Source: Gryllotalpicola ginsengisoli DSM 22003
Lineage (GTDB): Bacteria > Actinomycetota > Actinomycetes > Actinomycetales > Microbacteriaceae
NCBI RefSeq assembly: GCF_000419445.1
Contig: NZ_AULK01000006.1
Location: 92,666 to 156,665 of the forward strand
Direction of reading: 5' to 3'
DNA: 64,000 nucleotides
In this document: positions 16,492 through 24,713 of the stretch, in pieces
Position numbering within the stretch: position 1 is the first letter of the stretch
Layout of the letters: each line of letters begins with the position of its first letter
Position numbers and translations under genes: made by a program
The notes under the pieces: generated by a model
The model's input: only the letters and a program-made list of their open reading frames with translations
The model's database searches: none
What the model was told of the DNA's origin: nothing

Positions 16492-17669
16492 ACGGTTCCC
16501 TTCGTGGTGACCTCGGTGGTGACGGATGCTTCGGCCGGCGCCGCACGGTCCGCGTCGGCGCCCCGGCCCCCGGGCACCGACGAGTCGCGCACGATCAGCT
16601 CGGGTTCGAGCTGCACATGGTGCAGGGGCCGTGCGGCGCCCTCTTCGAGCCGGGCGACGAGCAGTTCGACGGCCACCTTGCCGACCCAGCTCTTCGGCGG
16701 CCGCACGGCCGAGATCGCCGGCTGGCCGAGGTGCGCGACCTCGTCGTCGTAGGCGACGACGGCGAGGTCGTCGGGCACGCGCACGCCCCGGTCGACGCAG
16801 TGCTGCACGAAGCGCACCGCCTGCCGGTCCGGGTGCACGAGCAGCGCGGTGGTGCCGGTCTTCCGGCAGCGCTCCAGCACCGTGTCCATGAACGCGGCGC
16901 TCTTCGGCCCGTCGCAGTCGTTCGCGTCGTCGTCGATCGTCTGCGCCGGCTCCTGCCCGAGCAGGCGCAGCACCTCCATCCAGCTGCGGCGCACCGGGCC
17001 GGCCGTGGGGCTCGTGCGCGCGGCGAGCAGGCCGATGCGCTCATGGCCGGCGGCGCGCAGGTGCAGCAGCGCCCCCTCGGCGCCGTGCCCGTGGTCGGTC
17101 GACACCGACTCCAGCCGGGTGGTGATCACGCCGCGGGCGGGCCGCCGCTCGGTGAGCACCACCGGGATCGGCAGGCTGTCGAGCCAGCGCAGCAGCTCGT
17201 GCCCCTCGGGGCCGGCCGTCTCGGGGCCGGCGAGGATGCCGTGCACCCCGGCCGTGTCGAGCAGCGCCTGGATCTGCCGCCGGTTGTCGCGCGCGTCGTA
17301 CATGGAGCCACGCAGGATCACGCGCGCCCCGGCCTGCACCGCGGCCATCCGCGCGCCGTTGACGATCTGGGGCCAGTAGTAGTCGAGCGACGGCACCACC
17401 ATGCCGAGGGTGTACCTGTTGAAGCCGCCGTCACCGGGCTCGCGGCCCGCGACGGTGCGGTCGAGGGCGCTGCGCAGAGTGGCGCCGCCGTGCACGCGGG
17501 TGATCAGCCCCTGCCGGGCGAGGTCGTTGATGTCTCGTCGCACCGTCATCTCGGAGACGCCGAGCAGCTCGGAGAGCTCCCGCACGCTCACCGCGCCATC
17601 GACGCGCAGCTGCTCGAGCAGCCGCTCCTTGCGCTGCACCGAGAAGCGCGACGCCGCCGCCCCGCTCAT
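16488..17669 (-). CDS. Hybrid regulator: DeoR helix-turn-helix with LacI-type sensor
   Basis: A 393-residue transcription factor. Residues 10-60 form a DeoR-type winged helix (LSELLGVSEMTVRRDINDLARQGLITRVHGGA). The remainder, from about residue 85 (RYTLGMVVPSLDYYWPQIVNGARMAA) to 350, is a LacI/periplasmic-binding-type sugar sensor, ending in the dimer segment VAVVAYDDEVAHLGQPAISAVRPP. True DeoR proteins have a phosphosugar isomerase-like C-terminus, so this domain pairing is unusual though known among actinobacteria. It is coupled by 4-bp overlaps to both neighbours and probably represses the operon 19606-14587 and the divergent operon from 19750 when free sugar is absent. Confidence 0.88.
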   Translation of the reverse strand: MSGAAASRFSVQRKERLLEQLRVDGAVSVRELSELLGVSEMTVRRDINDLARQGLITRVHGGATLRSALDRTVAGREPGDGGFNRYTLGMVVPSLDYYWPQIVNGARMAAVQAGARVILRGSMYDARDNRRQIQALLDTAGVHGILAGPETAGPEGHELLRWLDSLPIPVVLTERRPARGVITTRLESVSTDHGHGAEGALLHLRAAGHERIGLLAARTSPTAGPVRRSWMEVLRLLGQEPAQTIDDDANDCDGPKSAAFMDTVLERCRKTGTTALLVHPDRQAVRFVQHCVDRGVRVPDDLAVVAYDDEVAHLGQPAISAVRPPKSWVGKVAVELLVARLEEGAARPLHHVQLEPELIVRDSSVPGGRGADADRAAPAEASVTTEVTTKGTV

Positions 17670-19606
17670 GCGCCCCTCCGGATCCGCGTCGTCAGTCCGG
17701 CCGTGGACGCCGGGACGGTGACGCTCGCGCGCACCAGCTCCGCGCCCCAGGCCGCCTGGAGCTCCGGGTCGTCGAGTTCCCACCGCTCGAGCCGCACGGA
17801 TGCCTCGGGCGCATCCCACTCGAGCACGATCGCCCCTCCGCCCGGCCGCGGCACCCGCACCGCCGCAAGCCCCGCCGCCCCCGACTGCTGCAGCTCGGCG
17901 CCGTCGCGCAGCAGCTGGTGCACGGCGACCGGGGCGCCGGCCCGCCGCGAGTCGTCGAGCCGCCACTCGTCGGCCACCTCGACGCCTCCGCCCGCGCGGT
18001 CGAGCCGCGCGCTGCGCACCCACGAGTCGCCGTCCTCGAGCGGGTAGGCGCGGGCGAGCTCGAGCGCGATCGCGGCGTCGCCGAGCTCGACGACCTCGGC
18101 CCGGAACCGCGCCCCGACCCCCTGCCCGAGCCCGAACGGCGCGGGCGTCGAGTGCCACTGCGACTGCATCGCGCGGATCTCGTAGCGCCGCTCGGAGAAG
18201 GTCTGCGCTGTGTACCGCACCTTGCCCGCGTCCACGACGAGGGGCTCTCCGTCGAGCACGACGACGTACGAGCCGAGGTCGAGGTGGTTGTGGTGCTCGC
18301 CGTTGTGGCCGCCCTTCACGGCGAGCGCGAGGCCGGCCGTTCTGCCGGCGCGCTCCCGGGCGAGGAACACCTGGATCGAGGGCAGCCAGCTGCGCGCGAC
18401 CAGGGGCGGGGCGGCGGGGCGGGCGGCGACCCAGTCCGGGTCGGCGAGGGCGTGCAGCATCCGCGCCAGCCCGCCCTGCGCGTCGGCGACCGGCCGGGAG
18501 GGGTCGCGCTGCGCCGCGGCGTGCCGGCGCGCGTCGTCGTCGCCGACCCGCGCCGCCCAGGCGAAGGGCACGTGCCACGGCTCGTGGCCGCTCGCCCGCC
18601 CCGGGCCGTCGGCGACGTTGAGGTACCGGTCGCCGCCGAGGTGCATGCGGTGCGGGAACCCCACGGTGGCGCACAGCGAAGGCACGCCGCCGGCGTCGAG
18701 CTCGCCGCCGGTCGCGCGGCGGATCAGGTCGAGGGCCTCCAGCGCCCGGCACGCGCCGTTCCACCAGTAGGCGAAGCCCTCGTCGGTCGCGCCGTCGTCG
18801 GGCAGCGTGGCCACGTAGCGGTCGATGCCGTCGAGGCAGCGGGCGACGACCTCGGCCTGCTCCTCCCCCTCGAGCAGCAGCAGGGCGGCGGCCAGCACGT
18901 TGCCGTGGATCCACGGGTTCCAGTTGTGCACGTCGCCGTCGAGCCCCAGCCAGTGCCAGTCGCGCCGGGTGAGGAACGGCACGATGACGCGGCGGTGCAC
19001 GTTCTCGCGCAGCACCTCGCGCAGCCCGGGCGCGCGGGCCTCGAGCCGCGCGCCGAGCACGTGGTCGATCCATGCGAGCTCGGCGGCGAGCTCGCCGGCG
19101 CCGAGGTCGAGGTACGGCGTCGCATCCGTCGGCACGACGTGGCCGTGCACCCGGTAGGTGTCGTCGTGCGCGGCCCACGACCATCCGGCCTGCTCGCAGA
19201 CCAGCGCCACGCCGTCGGCGACCTCGTCGAGCCATCCGATGTCGTCGCGCACGGCGGCCATGATCGTGGCGCGCGCCAGCCGCTGCTGCCGGTGCCGCAC
19301 CCGGTCCTCGTACGCGTTCCGGTCGCCGTCGCGCCAGAACCTCGCGAAGTGCGAGAGCAGCGGCTGCGGCCACGCGGTGCCCCGCTCGGCCTCGGCCGCC
19401 TCCGCCACCGTCGCGACCGTGGCGGGGTCGGCGGCGGCCCAGAACGCGCGGTCGTCCGCGTCGGGGATCCCGAGGCGACGGATGCCTCCGGCCAGCGCCG
19501 ACCGCAGCCGCGCGGCGTCCATCCCGTCGCCCCACCGCTCGCGCAAGGGCCCCGGGAACGCGCGGTAGGGGGCCCACGGGTGCGGTGCTGCTGTCGCCAT
19601 TGACAT
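17666..19606 (-). CDS. Heparinase II/III-like protein, cytoplasmic
   Basis: A 646-residue protein with an alpha/alpha toroid N-terminal part (about 60-330, including WHWLGLDGDVHNWNPWIHGN) and a heparinase II/III-type beta sandwich whose hallmark KGGHNGEHHNHLDLGSYVV falls near residues 427-445. The histidines and asparagine there are those used by alginate and heparin lyases. There is no signal peptide, so it would cleave imported oligouronides. The ATG at 19600 is an alternative start; neither has a strong ribosome-binding site. First gene of the operon with the hybrid regulator and DUF2264 protein. Exact glycan unknown. Confidence 0.82.
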   Translation of the reverse strand: MSMATAAPHPWAPYRAFPGPLRERWGDGMDAARLRSALAGGIRRLGIPDADDRAFWAAADPATVATVAEAAEAERGTAWPQPLLSHFARFWRDGDRNAYEDRVRHRQQRLARATIMAAVRDDIGWLDEVADGVALVCEQAGWSWAAHDDTYRVHGHVVPTDATPYLDLGAGELAAELAWIDHVLGARLEARAPGLREVLRENVHRRVIVPFLTRRDWHWLGLDGDVHNWNPWIHGNVLAAALLLLEGEEQAEVVARCLDGIDRYVATLPDDGATDEGFAYWWNGACRALEALDLIRRATGGELDAGGVPSLCATVGFPHRMHLGGDRYLNVADGPGRASGHEPWHVPFAWAARVGDDDARRHAAAQRDPSRPVADAQGGLARMLHALADPDWVAARPAAPPLVARSWLPSIQVFLARERAGRTAGLALAVKGGHNGEHHNHLDLGSYVVVLDGEPLVVDAGKVRYTAQTFSERRYEIRAMQSQWHSTPAPFGLGQGVGARFRAEVVELGDAAIALELARAYPLEDGDSWVRSARLDRAGGGVEVADEWRLDDSRRAGAPVAVHQLLRDGAELQQSGAAGLAAVRVPRPGGGAIVLEWDAPEASVRLERWELDDPELQAAWGAELVRASVTVPASTAGLTTRIRRGA

Positions 19607-19648
19607 TGTTCGTTTCTGTTCGAGTGCGTGTGAGCAGTTTCGAGATGT

Positions 19649-19677
19649 TTGACTCGCGTCGACCGCGAGTATTCACT
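19649..19677 (+). promoter_or_regulatory. Promoter with operator in its spacer
   Basis: In the 143-bp divergent gap (19607-19749) a TTGACT hexamer at 19649-19654 is followed 17 bp later by TTCACT (19672-19677), within TATTCACT. An inverted repeat CTCGCG-TCGAC-CGCGAG (19653-19669) fills the spacer, where a bound repressor would block polymerase. Nearby, TGTTCG is repeated directly at 19607-19612 and 19617-19622, and TTTCG recurs, in the manner of DeoR-type sites. The hybrid regulator is the likely binder. Predicted by inspection only. Confidence 0.5.
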
Positions 19678-19749
19678 GATTGCCGCGACGATGCAACCGC
19701 TCGGCAGCGCCGTCGCCCCGCACGACGACCGAACTGGAGCCGCCCGCCG

Positions 19750-20769
19750 ATGAGCACGCAGCGCATGCCCGAAGCCCTGATCCTGATGGGGCGCGACGAG
19801 TTCGAGGCGCAGTTCGACCCGACCCGCCTCGAGCGGCTGCGCACGCTCGCCCGCCTGCCCGAGCCGATCTGGACCGACGAGCTCGACAGCGCCGCGATCC
19901 GCCCGCGCCTGGCCGGCGTCGAGGTGCTGCTCACCGGGTGGGGGGCGCCGCTGCTCGACGCCGAGCGCCTCGCGCGCATGCCCCGGCTCCAGGCGATGAT
20001 CCACTGCGCCGGCACGATCCGCCCGATGGTCAGCGACGCGTTCTGGGCGCGCGGCATCCGCGCCTCCAACGTCGCCGAGGCCAACGCGATCCCGGTCGCC
20101 GAATACACCCTCGCCGCGGTCATCATGGCCGGCAAGGCCGCGCCGTTCCTCGCCCGCGGGCTGCGCGAGCGGCGCGACGACTGGGCCGACCTGGAGCGCT
20201 TCGGTCGCCTCGGCAACCTGGGCCGCACGGTCGGCGTCGTCGGGTTCTCCCGCGTCGGCCGCCGGGTGGTCGCCGCCCTGCAGCAGCTCGAAGACATCAC
20301 CGTGCTCGTGCACGACCCCTACGCCGACCCGGCCGAGGTCGCGGCGGCGGGCGGGCGGCTCACCGACCTTCCCGAGCTGCTGCCGCAGGTCGACATCCTG
20401 TCGCTGCACGTTCCCGCGCTGCCCGAGACCCGGCACCTGATCGGCCCGCGTGAGCTTGCGGCGCTGCCCGACCACGCGACGCTGATCAACACCGCCCGCG
20501 GCATGGTGGTCGACACCTCCGCACTCGAGGCCGAGTGCGTCTCCGGGCGCCTCAACGCGGTGCTCGACGTCACCGAACCGGAGCCGCTGCCCGCGGCATC
20601 CGTGCTCTACGACCTGCCCAACGTCGTCATCACGCCCCACATCGCGGGATCGCTCGGCACCGAGCTGTACCGCATGACGGATGCGGCGCTCGACGAACTC
20701 GAGCGACTCGCCTCCGGCCTTCCGATGCTGAATGAGATCAGCATCGACGACCTCAGGCTCAGCGCCTGA
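19750..20769 (+). CDS. D-2-hydroxyacid dehydrogenase
   Basis: A 339-residue NAD-dependent dehydrogenase of the D-isomer-specific 2-hydroxyacid family. The nucleotide-binding loop GVVGFSRVGRRV lies near residues 161-172; catalytic Arg is in INTARG, Glu in DVTEPEPLP and His in ITPHIAGS. It oxidises or reduces 2-hydroxy/2-keto acids; in a uronate context a keto-acid or glyoxylate/hydroxypyruvate is a plausible substrate. The ATG at 19750 has GGAG 10 bp upstream; an earlier in-frame start at 19585 would overlap the divergent gene. It leads the operon with the sugar importer 41 bp downstream. Confidence 0.86.
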   Translation: MSTQRMPEALILMGRDEFEAQFDPTRLERLRTLARLPEPIWTDELDSAAIRPRLAGVEVLLTGWGAPLLDAERLARMPRLQAMIHCAGTIRPMVSDAFWARGIRASNVAEANAIPVAEYTLAAVIMAGKAAPFLARGLRERRDDWADLERFGRLGNLGRTVGVVGFSRVGRRVVAALQQLEDITVLVHDPYADPAEVAAAGGRLTDLPELLPQVDILSLHVPALPETRHLIGPRELAALPDHATLINTARGMVVDTSALEAECVSGRLNAVLDVTEPEPLPAASVLYDLPNVVITPHIAGSLGTELYRMTDAALDELERLASGLPMLNEISIDDLRLSA

Positions 20770-20809
20770 TTGCCCTGCACACCACACGAATAACAAAGGA
20801 GTTATCCAC

Positions 20810-22093
20810 ATGAAGCGCCTCACGCGCACACTGGCCGCCGTGGCCGGCGTCGCAGCCGCCGCCCTCGCCCTCGCCGGCTGCGCCGGCTCAGCCGGCTCAT
20901 CCGACTCGTCGTCGGGCGGCAAGACCCTGACCATCGCGGTCTGGGACTACGCCGAGACCCCGGAGTTCAAGGCCCTGTTCGACGCCTTCCACGCCGCCAA
21001 CCCCGACATCACGATCAAGCCGGTCGACGTGCCCAACGCCGCCGACTACGAGTCGAAGGTCACCACGATGCTCGCCGGCGGAGACTCCACCGACATCATC
21101 ACGGTGAAGAACCTGACCGACTACTCGGGCTACGTGGCCAAGAACCAGCTGCTCAGCCTCGACGACGTCGAGAAGAAGCTGCCCGCCGACAAGCTCGCCG
21201 GCCTCGACTCCTACAAGTACAAGGGCGACTACTACGCCCTGCCGTACCGCACCGACTTCAGCGTGCTGTTCTACAACAAGACGATGTTCAAGGACGCCGG
21301 GCTCGCCGACCCCGAGAACCTGACCTGGGACGAGTTCGCCGCCGACGCGGCGAAGCTGACCAAGGGCAGCGGATCGAGCAAGGTGTACGGCGCCTACATC
21401 CACACCTGGAACTCGCTGGTGCAGGGCATCGCCGCCGCGCAGAACGGCAAGGACCTCACGAACCCGTCCTACGGGTACCTGAAGGACCAGTACGACCTGA
21501 TGCTCAAGATGCAGAAGGCCGGCGACATCATCGACTTCGGTGACGCCACCAGCCAGTCGCTGGCCTACCAGACGGTGTTCGAGACGGGCCAGGCGGCGAT
21601 GGTGCCCATGGGCACGTGGCTCATCGCGCCGCTGCTCGCCGACGAGAACGCCGGCAAGACGAACGTCGACTGGGGCATCGCGCCGCTGCCGCAGATCGAG
21701 TCCGGCCAGCCCATCGTCACCGACGGCGGCCCGACCGGCTTCGGCATCAACAAGGCGTCGAAGAACGTCGACCTGGCCAAGAAGTTCATCGAGTTCGCCG
21801 CCAGCGAGAAGGGCGCCGAGGCGGTCGCCTCGATCGGCATCGTCCCCTCCTACAGCTCCGACACGATCACGCAGAAGTACTTCAGCCTCAAGGGAATGCC
21901 GCAGGACGCCCTGTCGAAGAAGGCCTTCGCGCCCGACAAGGTGGTGCCGGACCTCCCGGTCAACCCGAACTCGGCGGCGGTCAACACGGTGCTGAACGAG
22001 GAGCACCAGCTGATCATGACCGGCTCGAAGTCGGTCGACGCCGGCATCAAGGAGATGGAGCAGCGCGTCAAGTCCGAGGCGCTGAACCAGTAG
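20810..22093 (+). CDS. CUT1 sugar-binding lipoprotein
   Basis: A 427-residue extracellular solute-binding protein (family 1). Signal peptide with lipobox ending at Cys24 (LALAGC). The mature part begins with KTLTIAVWDYAETPEFK, and the fold markers LPYRTDFSVLFYNKTMFKDAG and PMGTWLI are typical. A strong AAAGGAG stands 8 bp before the ATG. It is followed by a stable intercistronic hairpin and two permeases. The ligand is unknown; the linked cytoplasmic DUF2264 and heparinase-like enzymes suggest an oligouronide. Confidence 0.9.
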   Translation: MKRLTRTLAAVAGVAAAALALAGCAGSAGSSDSSSGGKTLTIAVWDYAETPEFKALFDAFHAANPDITIKPVDVPNAADYESKVTTMLAGGDSTDIITVKNLTDYSGYVAKNQLLSLDDVEKKLPADKLAGLDSYKYKGDYYALPYRTDFSVLFYNKTMFKDAGLADPENLTWDEFAADAAKLTKGSGSSKVYGAYIHTWNSLVQGIAAAQNGKDLTNPSYGYLKDQYDLMLKMQKAGDIIDFGDATSQSLAYQTVFETGQAAMVPMGTWLIAPLLADENAGKTNVDWGIAPLPQIESGQPIVTDGGPTGFGINKASKNVDLAKKFIEFAASEKGAEAVASIGIVPSYSSDTITQKYFSLKGMPQDALSKKAFAPDKVVPDLPVNPNSAAVNTVLNEEHQLIMTGSKSVDAGIKEMEQRVKSEALNQ

Positions 22094-22106
22094 CATCCGT
22101 CCGATC

Positions 22107-22142
22107 GGTGCGGTGCGCGTCCGCAGGGGCGCGCACCGCACC
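22107..22142 (+). promoter_or_regulatory. Intercistronic hairpin after binding-protein gene
   Basis: A 13-bp perfect stem, GGTGCGGTGCGCG (22107-22119) with CGCGCACCGCACC (22130-22142), encloses a 10-base loop. It has no T-run, so it is not a full terminator. It separates the binding-protein gene from the permeases, where such structures shield the upstream message from 3' decay and give an excess of binding protein over permease, as in malE-malF. Confidence 0.75.
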
Positions 22143-22169
22143 ACCGCTCGAAGTACAGGGAAGTACGAC

Positions 22170-23132
22170 ATGACCTCACTCGCCGAGCCCGGCACCCGGG
22201 CAGCCGAGCCCGCGGGCGCACCGCCCGACCGGCACCGCAACGGGCAACGGATGCGCCGCGGCGCGCTGCGCCGCCGATCGACCCTCGTGGGGTGGAGCTT
22301 CATCCTGCCGAACTTCCTCGGCTTCGCCCTGTTCACGCTGGTCCCGGTGGTCGCGGCGTTCCTGCTCTCCTTCATGAACTGGGACGCCTACAACCCGCCG
22401 ACGTGGGCGGGCGTGCACAACTTCGTGCGCATGCTGAACGACCAGAGCTTCTGGGTGGCGCTCGAGAACACGGCGCTGTACGCGCTCGGCCACGTGCCGA
22501 TCACCCTCGCGCTCTCTCTGCTGCTCGCGCTGCTGCTGAACAAGAAGCTCAAGGGCATCGCGTTCTTCCGCGTCGCCATCTTCTTCCCCTACATCAGCTC
22601 GCTGGTCGCCGTCGCGATCGTGTGGAACCTGCTGTTCAACCCGTCGAGCGGCCCGATCAACCAGTTCCTGCACCTGATCGGCATCACCAACCCGCCGGGC
22701 TGGACGGCGAGCACGACCTGGGCCCTGCCGGCCGTGATCATCACGAGCGTGTGGAAGGACATGGGCTACTACATGGTGCTGTTCCTCGCCGGCCTGCAGG
22801 CGATCCCGCAGGAGTACTACGAGGCGGCATCCGTCGACGGCGCGAACGGCTGGCAGAAGTTCTGGAACGTGACCGTGCCGTCGCTTAGGCCCACCACCTT
22901 CTTCGTGCTGGTCATGCTCAGCATCTCGAGCTTCAAGGTCTTCGACCTGATCTTCGTCATGACGGGCGGCGGCCCCGGCCGGGCCACCCTGGTGCTGTCC
23001 CAGCTGATCTACCAGGACGGCATCCTGAACGGGCAGTTCGGCTACGCCTCGGCGATCTCGCTCGCCCTGTTCCTGATCGTGCTCGTGATCACCGTGTTCC
23101 AGTTCCGGCTGCAGCAGCGGAGGGAGAACTGA
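22170..23132 (+). CDS. CUT1 sugar permease (MalF side)
   Basis: A 320-residue inner-membrane permease with a basic N-terminal tail, about six membrane helices beginning near residue 42 (GWSFILPNFLGFALFTLVPVVA) and the ATPase-contact loop EAASVDGAN near 220. It forms the channel with the next gene product. The ATG at 22170 is preferred over the longer reading from 22113 because of the nearby CAGGGAAG and typical permease N-terminus. The stop codon and the next start share one base. Confidence 0.87.
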   Translation: MTSLAEPGTRAAEPAGAPPDRHRNGQRMRRGALRRRSTLVGWSFILPNFLGFALFTLVPVVAAFLLSFMNWDAYNPPTWAGVHNFVRMLNDQSFWVALENTALYALGHVPITLALSLLLALLLNKKLKGIAFFRVAIFFPYISSLVAVAIVWNLLFNPSSGPINQFLHLIGITNPPGWTASTTWALPAVIITSVWKDMGYYMVLFLAGLQAIPQEYYEAASVDGANGWQKFWNVTVPSLRPTTFFVLVMLSISSFKVFDLIFVMTGGGPGRATLVLSQLIYQDGILNGQFGYASAISLALFLIVLVITVFQFRLQQRREN

Positions 23133-24004
23133 TGGCCGTGACATCCGCCGCTCCCGTGCGCGCGTCGCTGCGCGCGCGCCGCGCCCGCGACCGCGTGGGC
23201 AAAGCCGTGCTCTACGTGCTGCTCGCCGCCCTGCTCATCGTGGTGCTGCTGCCGTTCCTGTGGATGCTGTCGTCGTCGCTGAAGGACAACGTCGACGTGC
23301 TCACGGTGCCGGTGCAGTGGATCCCGAAGGACTGGGTGTGGACCAACTACCGCGACATCTGGTCGCGGATCCCGCTGGCGGGATACATCTCCAACTCGGC
23401 CATCCTCGCCGTGACGATCACGTTCCTGCAGGTGCTCACGGGCAGCTTCGCCGCCTACGGCTTCTCGAAGGTGCGCTTCCCCGGCCGTGACGCCCTGTTC
23501 CTGGCCTACATCGCGACCATCGCGGTGCCGTGGCAGGCGTACATGATCCCGCAGTACGTGATGATGCAGCACGCGCACCTGACCAACACCTTCTGGTCGC
23601 TCATCCTGCTGCAGGCGTTCGGCGCGTTCGGCGTGTTCCTGATGCGCCAGTACTACATGACGATCCCCGACGAGCTGACCGAGGCGGCGCGCATCGACGG
23701 GCTGAACGACTACGGCATCTGGGCGCGCATCGTGCTGCCGTTGTCGAAGCCGGCGCTGGCGAGCCTCGCCCTGCTCACCTTCGTGAACACGTGGAACGAC
23801 TACATGGGGCCGTTCATCTACCTGTCCAGCAACAACCTGTGGACGGTGCAGCTCGGCCTGCGGCAGTTCATCGGGCAGTACGAGGCCGACTACGCCATGA
23901 TCATGACCGGCTCCGTCATCTCGATCCTGCCGATCCTGGTGATCTTCCTCGCCGGCCAGCGCTACTTCATCGCCGGCATCGCGACCAGCGGACTGAAGGG
24001 CTGA
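23132..24004 (+). CDS. CUT1 sugar permease (MalG side)
   Basis: A 290-residue permease with about six membrane helices, the first near residues 26-48 (VLYVLLAALLIVVLLPFLWML), the pattern YISNSAILAVTIT and the EAA loop EAARIDGLN near 190. The final GQRYFIAGIATSGLKG is typical of MalG-type proteins. GGGAG precedes the ATG, which overlaps the previous stop by one base. Partner of the preceding permease and the binding protein; no ATPase gene is nearby. Confidence 0.88.
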   Translation: MAVTSAAPVRASLRARRARDRVGKAVLYVLLAALLIVVLLPFLWMLSSSLKDNVDVLTVPVQWIPKDWVWTNYRDIWSRIPLAGYISNSAILAVTITFLQVLTGSFAAYGFSKVRFPGRDALFLAYIATIAVPWQAYMIPQYVMMQHAHLTNTFWSLILLQAFGAFGVFLMRQYYMTIPDELTEAARIDGLNDYGIWARIVLPLSKPALASLALLTFVNTWNDYMGPFIYLSSNNLWTVQLGLRQFIGQYEADYAMIMTGSVISILPILVIFLAGQRYFIAGIATSGLKG

Positions 24005-24007
24005 GAG

Positions 24008-24694
24008 ATGGCGCGCTTCCAGCTGCCTGCCGTCGGCCAGGGCGTGTTCGACTCCGTGTTCGGCTACGTGTACACGGGCCTCGCGGTGAACCTGAGCCTG
24101 GTCGCCGCCAACTTCCCGCTCGCCGCGGCGCTGGTGCTGGTGCGCGACCCGCTCGCGGCGTGGCCGTTCCTCCTGCTGCTCTCGCTCACCGTCGCCCCGT
24201 CGCTCGCCGCCGCGTTCGCCGCGTTCCGCGCGCTGGCCGACGGCGGCACGGCGCCGTTCGGCGCGTTCTGGCGCGGCTGGCTGCGCACCCTGCGCCCGGC
24301 GTTCCTCGTCGGGCTCGGCGTCGGGGCGCTGGCCCTCGTGATCGGCCTCGACCTCGCGACCACGGCCGGCACCCCCGTCGGGGCGCTGCTGGCTCCCGTG
24401 CTGCTCGTCGTGCTGGCGGTCGTGTGCGCGGCCGCCGCGATCACGCTGGCGGTGGTCTGCGAGCGCGTCGCCGAGGGCACGGATGCCTCGCTCGGCGCCG
24501 CCGCGAAGGCATCCGTCTATCTCGCCGTGCGCCACGCGCCTCTCTCGGCGCTCACCCTCGTGGTGCTGGGCGCCGCCGCGGCCGCGGTGCTCGCCCAGCC
24601 GGTGTTCGGCGCGCTGCTGGCGGTGAGCCCACTGCTGTACCTGGCGTGGGCGAACTCCCGCTACGCGCTGCTGCGCGTGCGCAGCGCCGCCTGA
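24008..24694 (+). CDS. DUF624 (YesL-like) membrane protein
   Basis: A 228-residue protein with about five or six hydrophobic helices and the DUF624/YesL pattern near the start (FGYVYTGLAVNLSLVAANFPL) and the loop FRALADGGTAPFGAFWRGWLRT. YesL-type proteins recur next to LplB/LplC-type and CUT1 importers in Firmicutes and Actinobacteria; their role is not known and a helper function in transport has been proposed. It lies 3 bp after the permease gene, so it is in the same operon. A paralogue is at 25793-26473. Confidence 0.82.
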   Translation: MARFQLPAVGQGVFDSVFGYVYTGLAVNLSLVAANFPLAAALVLVRDPLAAWPFLLLLSLTVAPSLAAAFAAFRALADGGTAPFGAFWRGWLRTLRPAFLVGLGVGALALVIGLDLATTAGTPVGALLAPVLLVVLAVVCAAAAITLAVVCERVAEGTDASLGAAAKASVYLAVRHAPLSALTLVVLGAAAAAVLAQPVFGALLAVSPLLYLAWANSRYALLRVRSAA

Positions 24695-24713
24695 CCCGCC
24701 GGACCGGCGCCCG

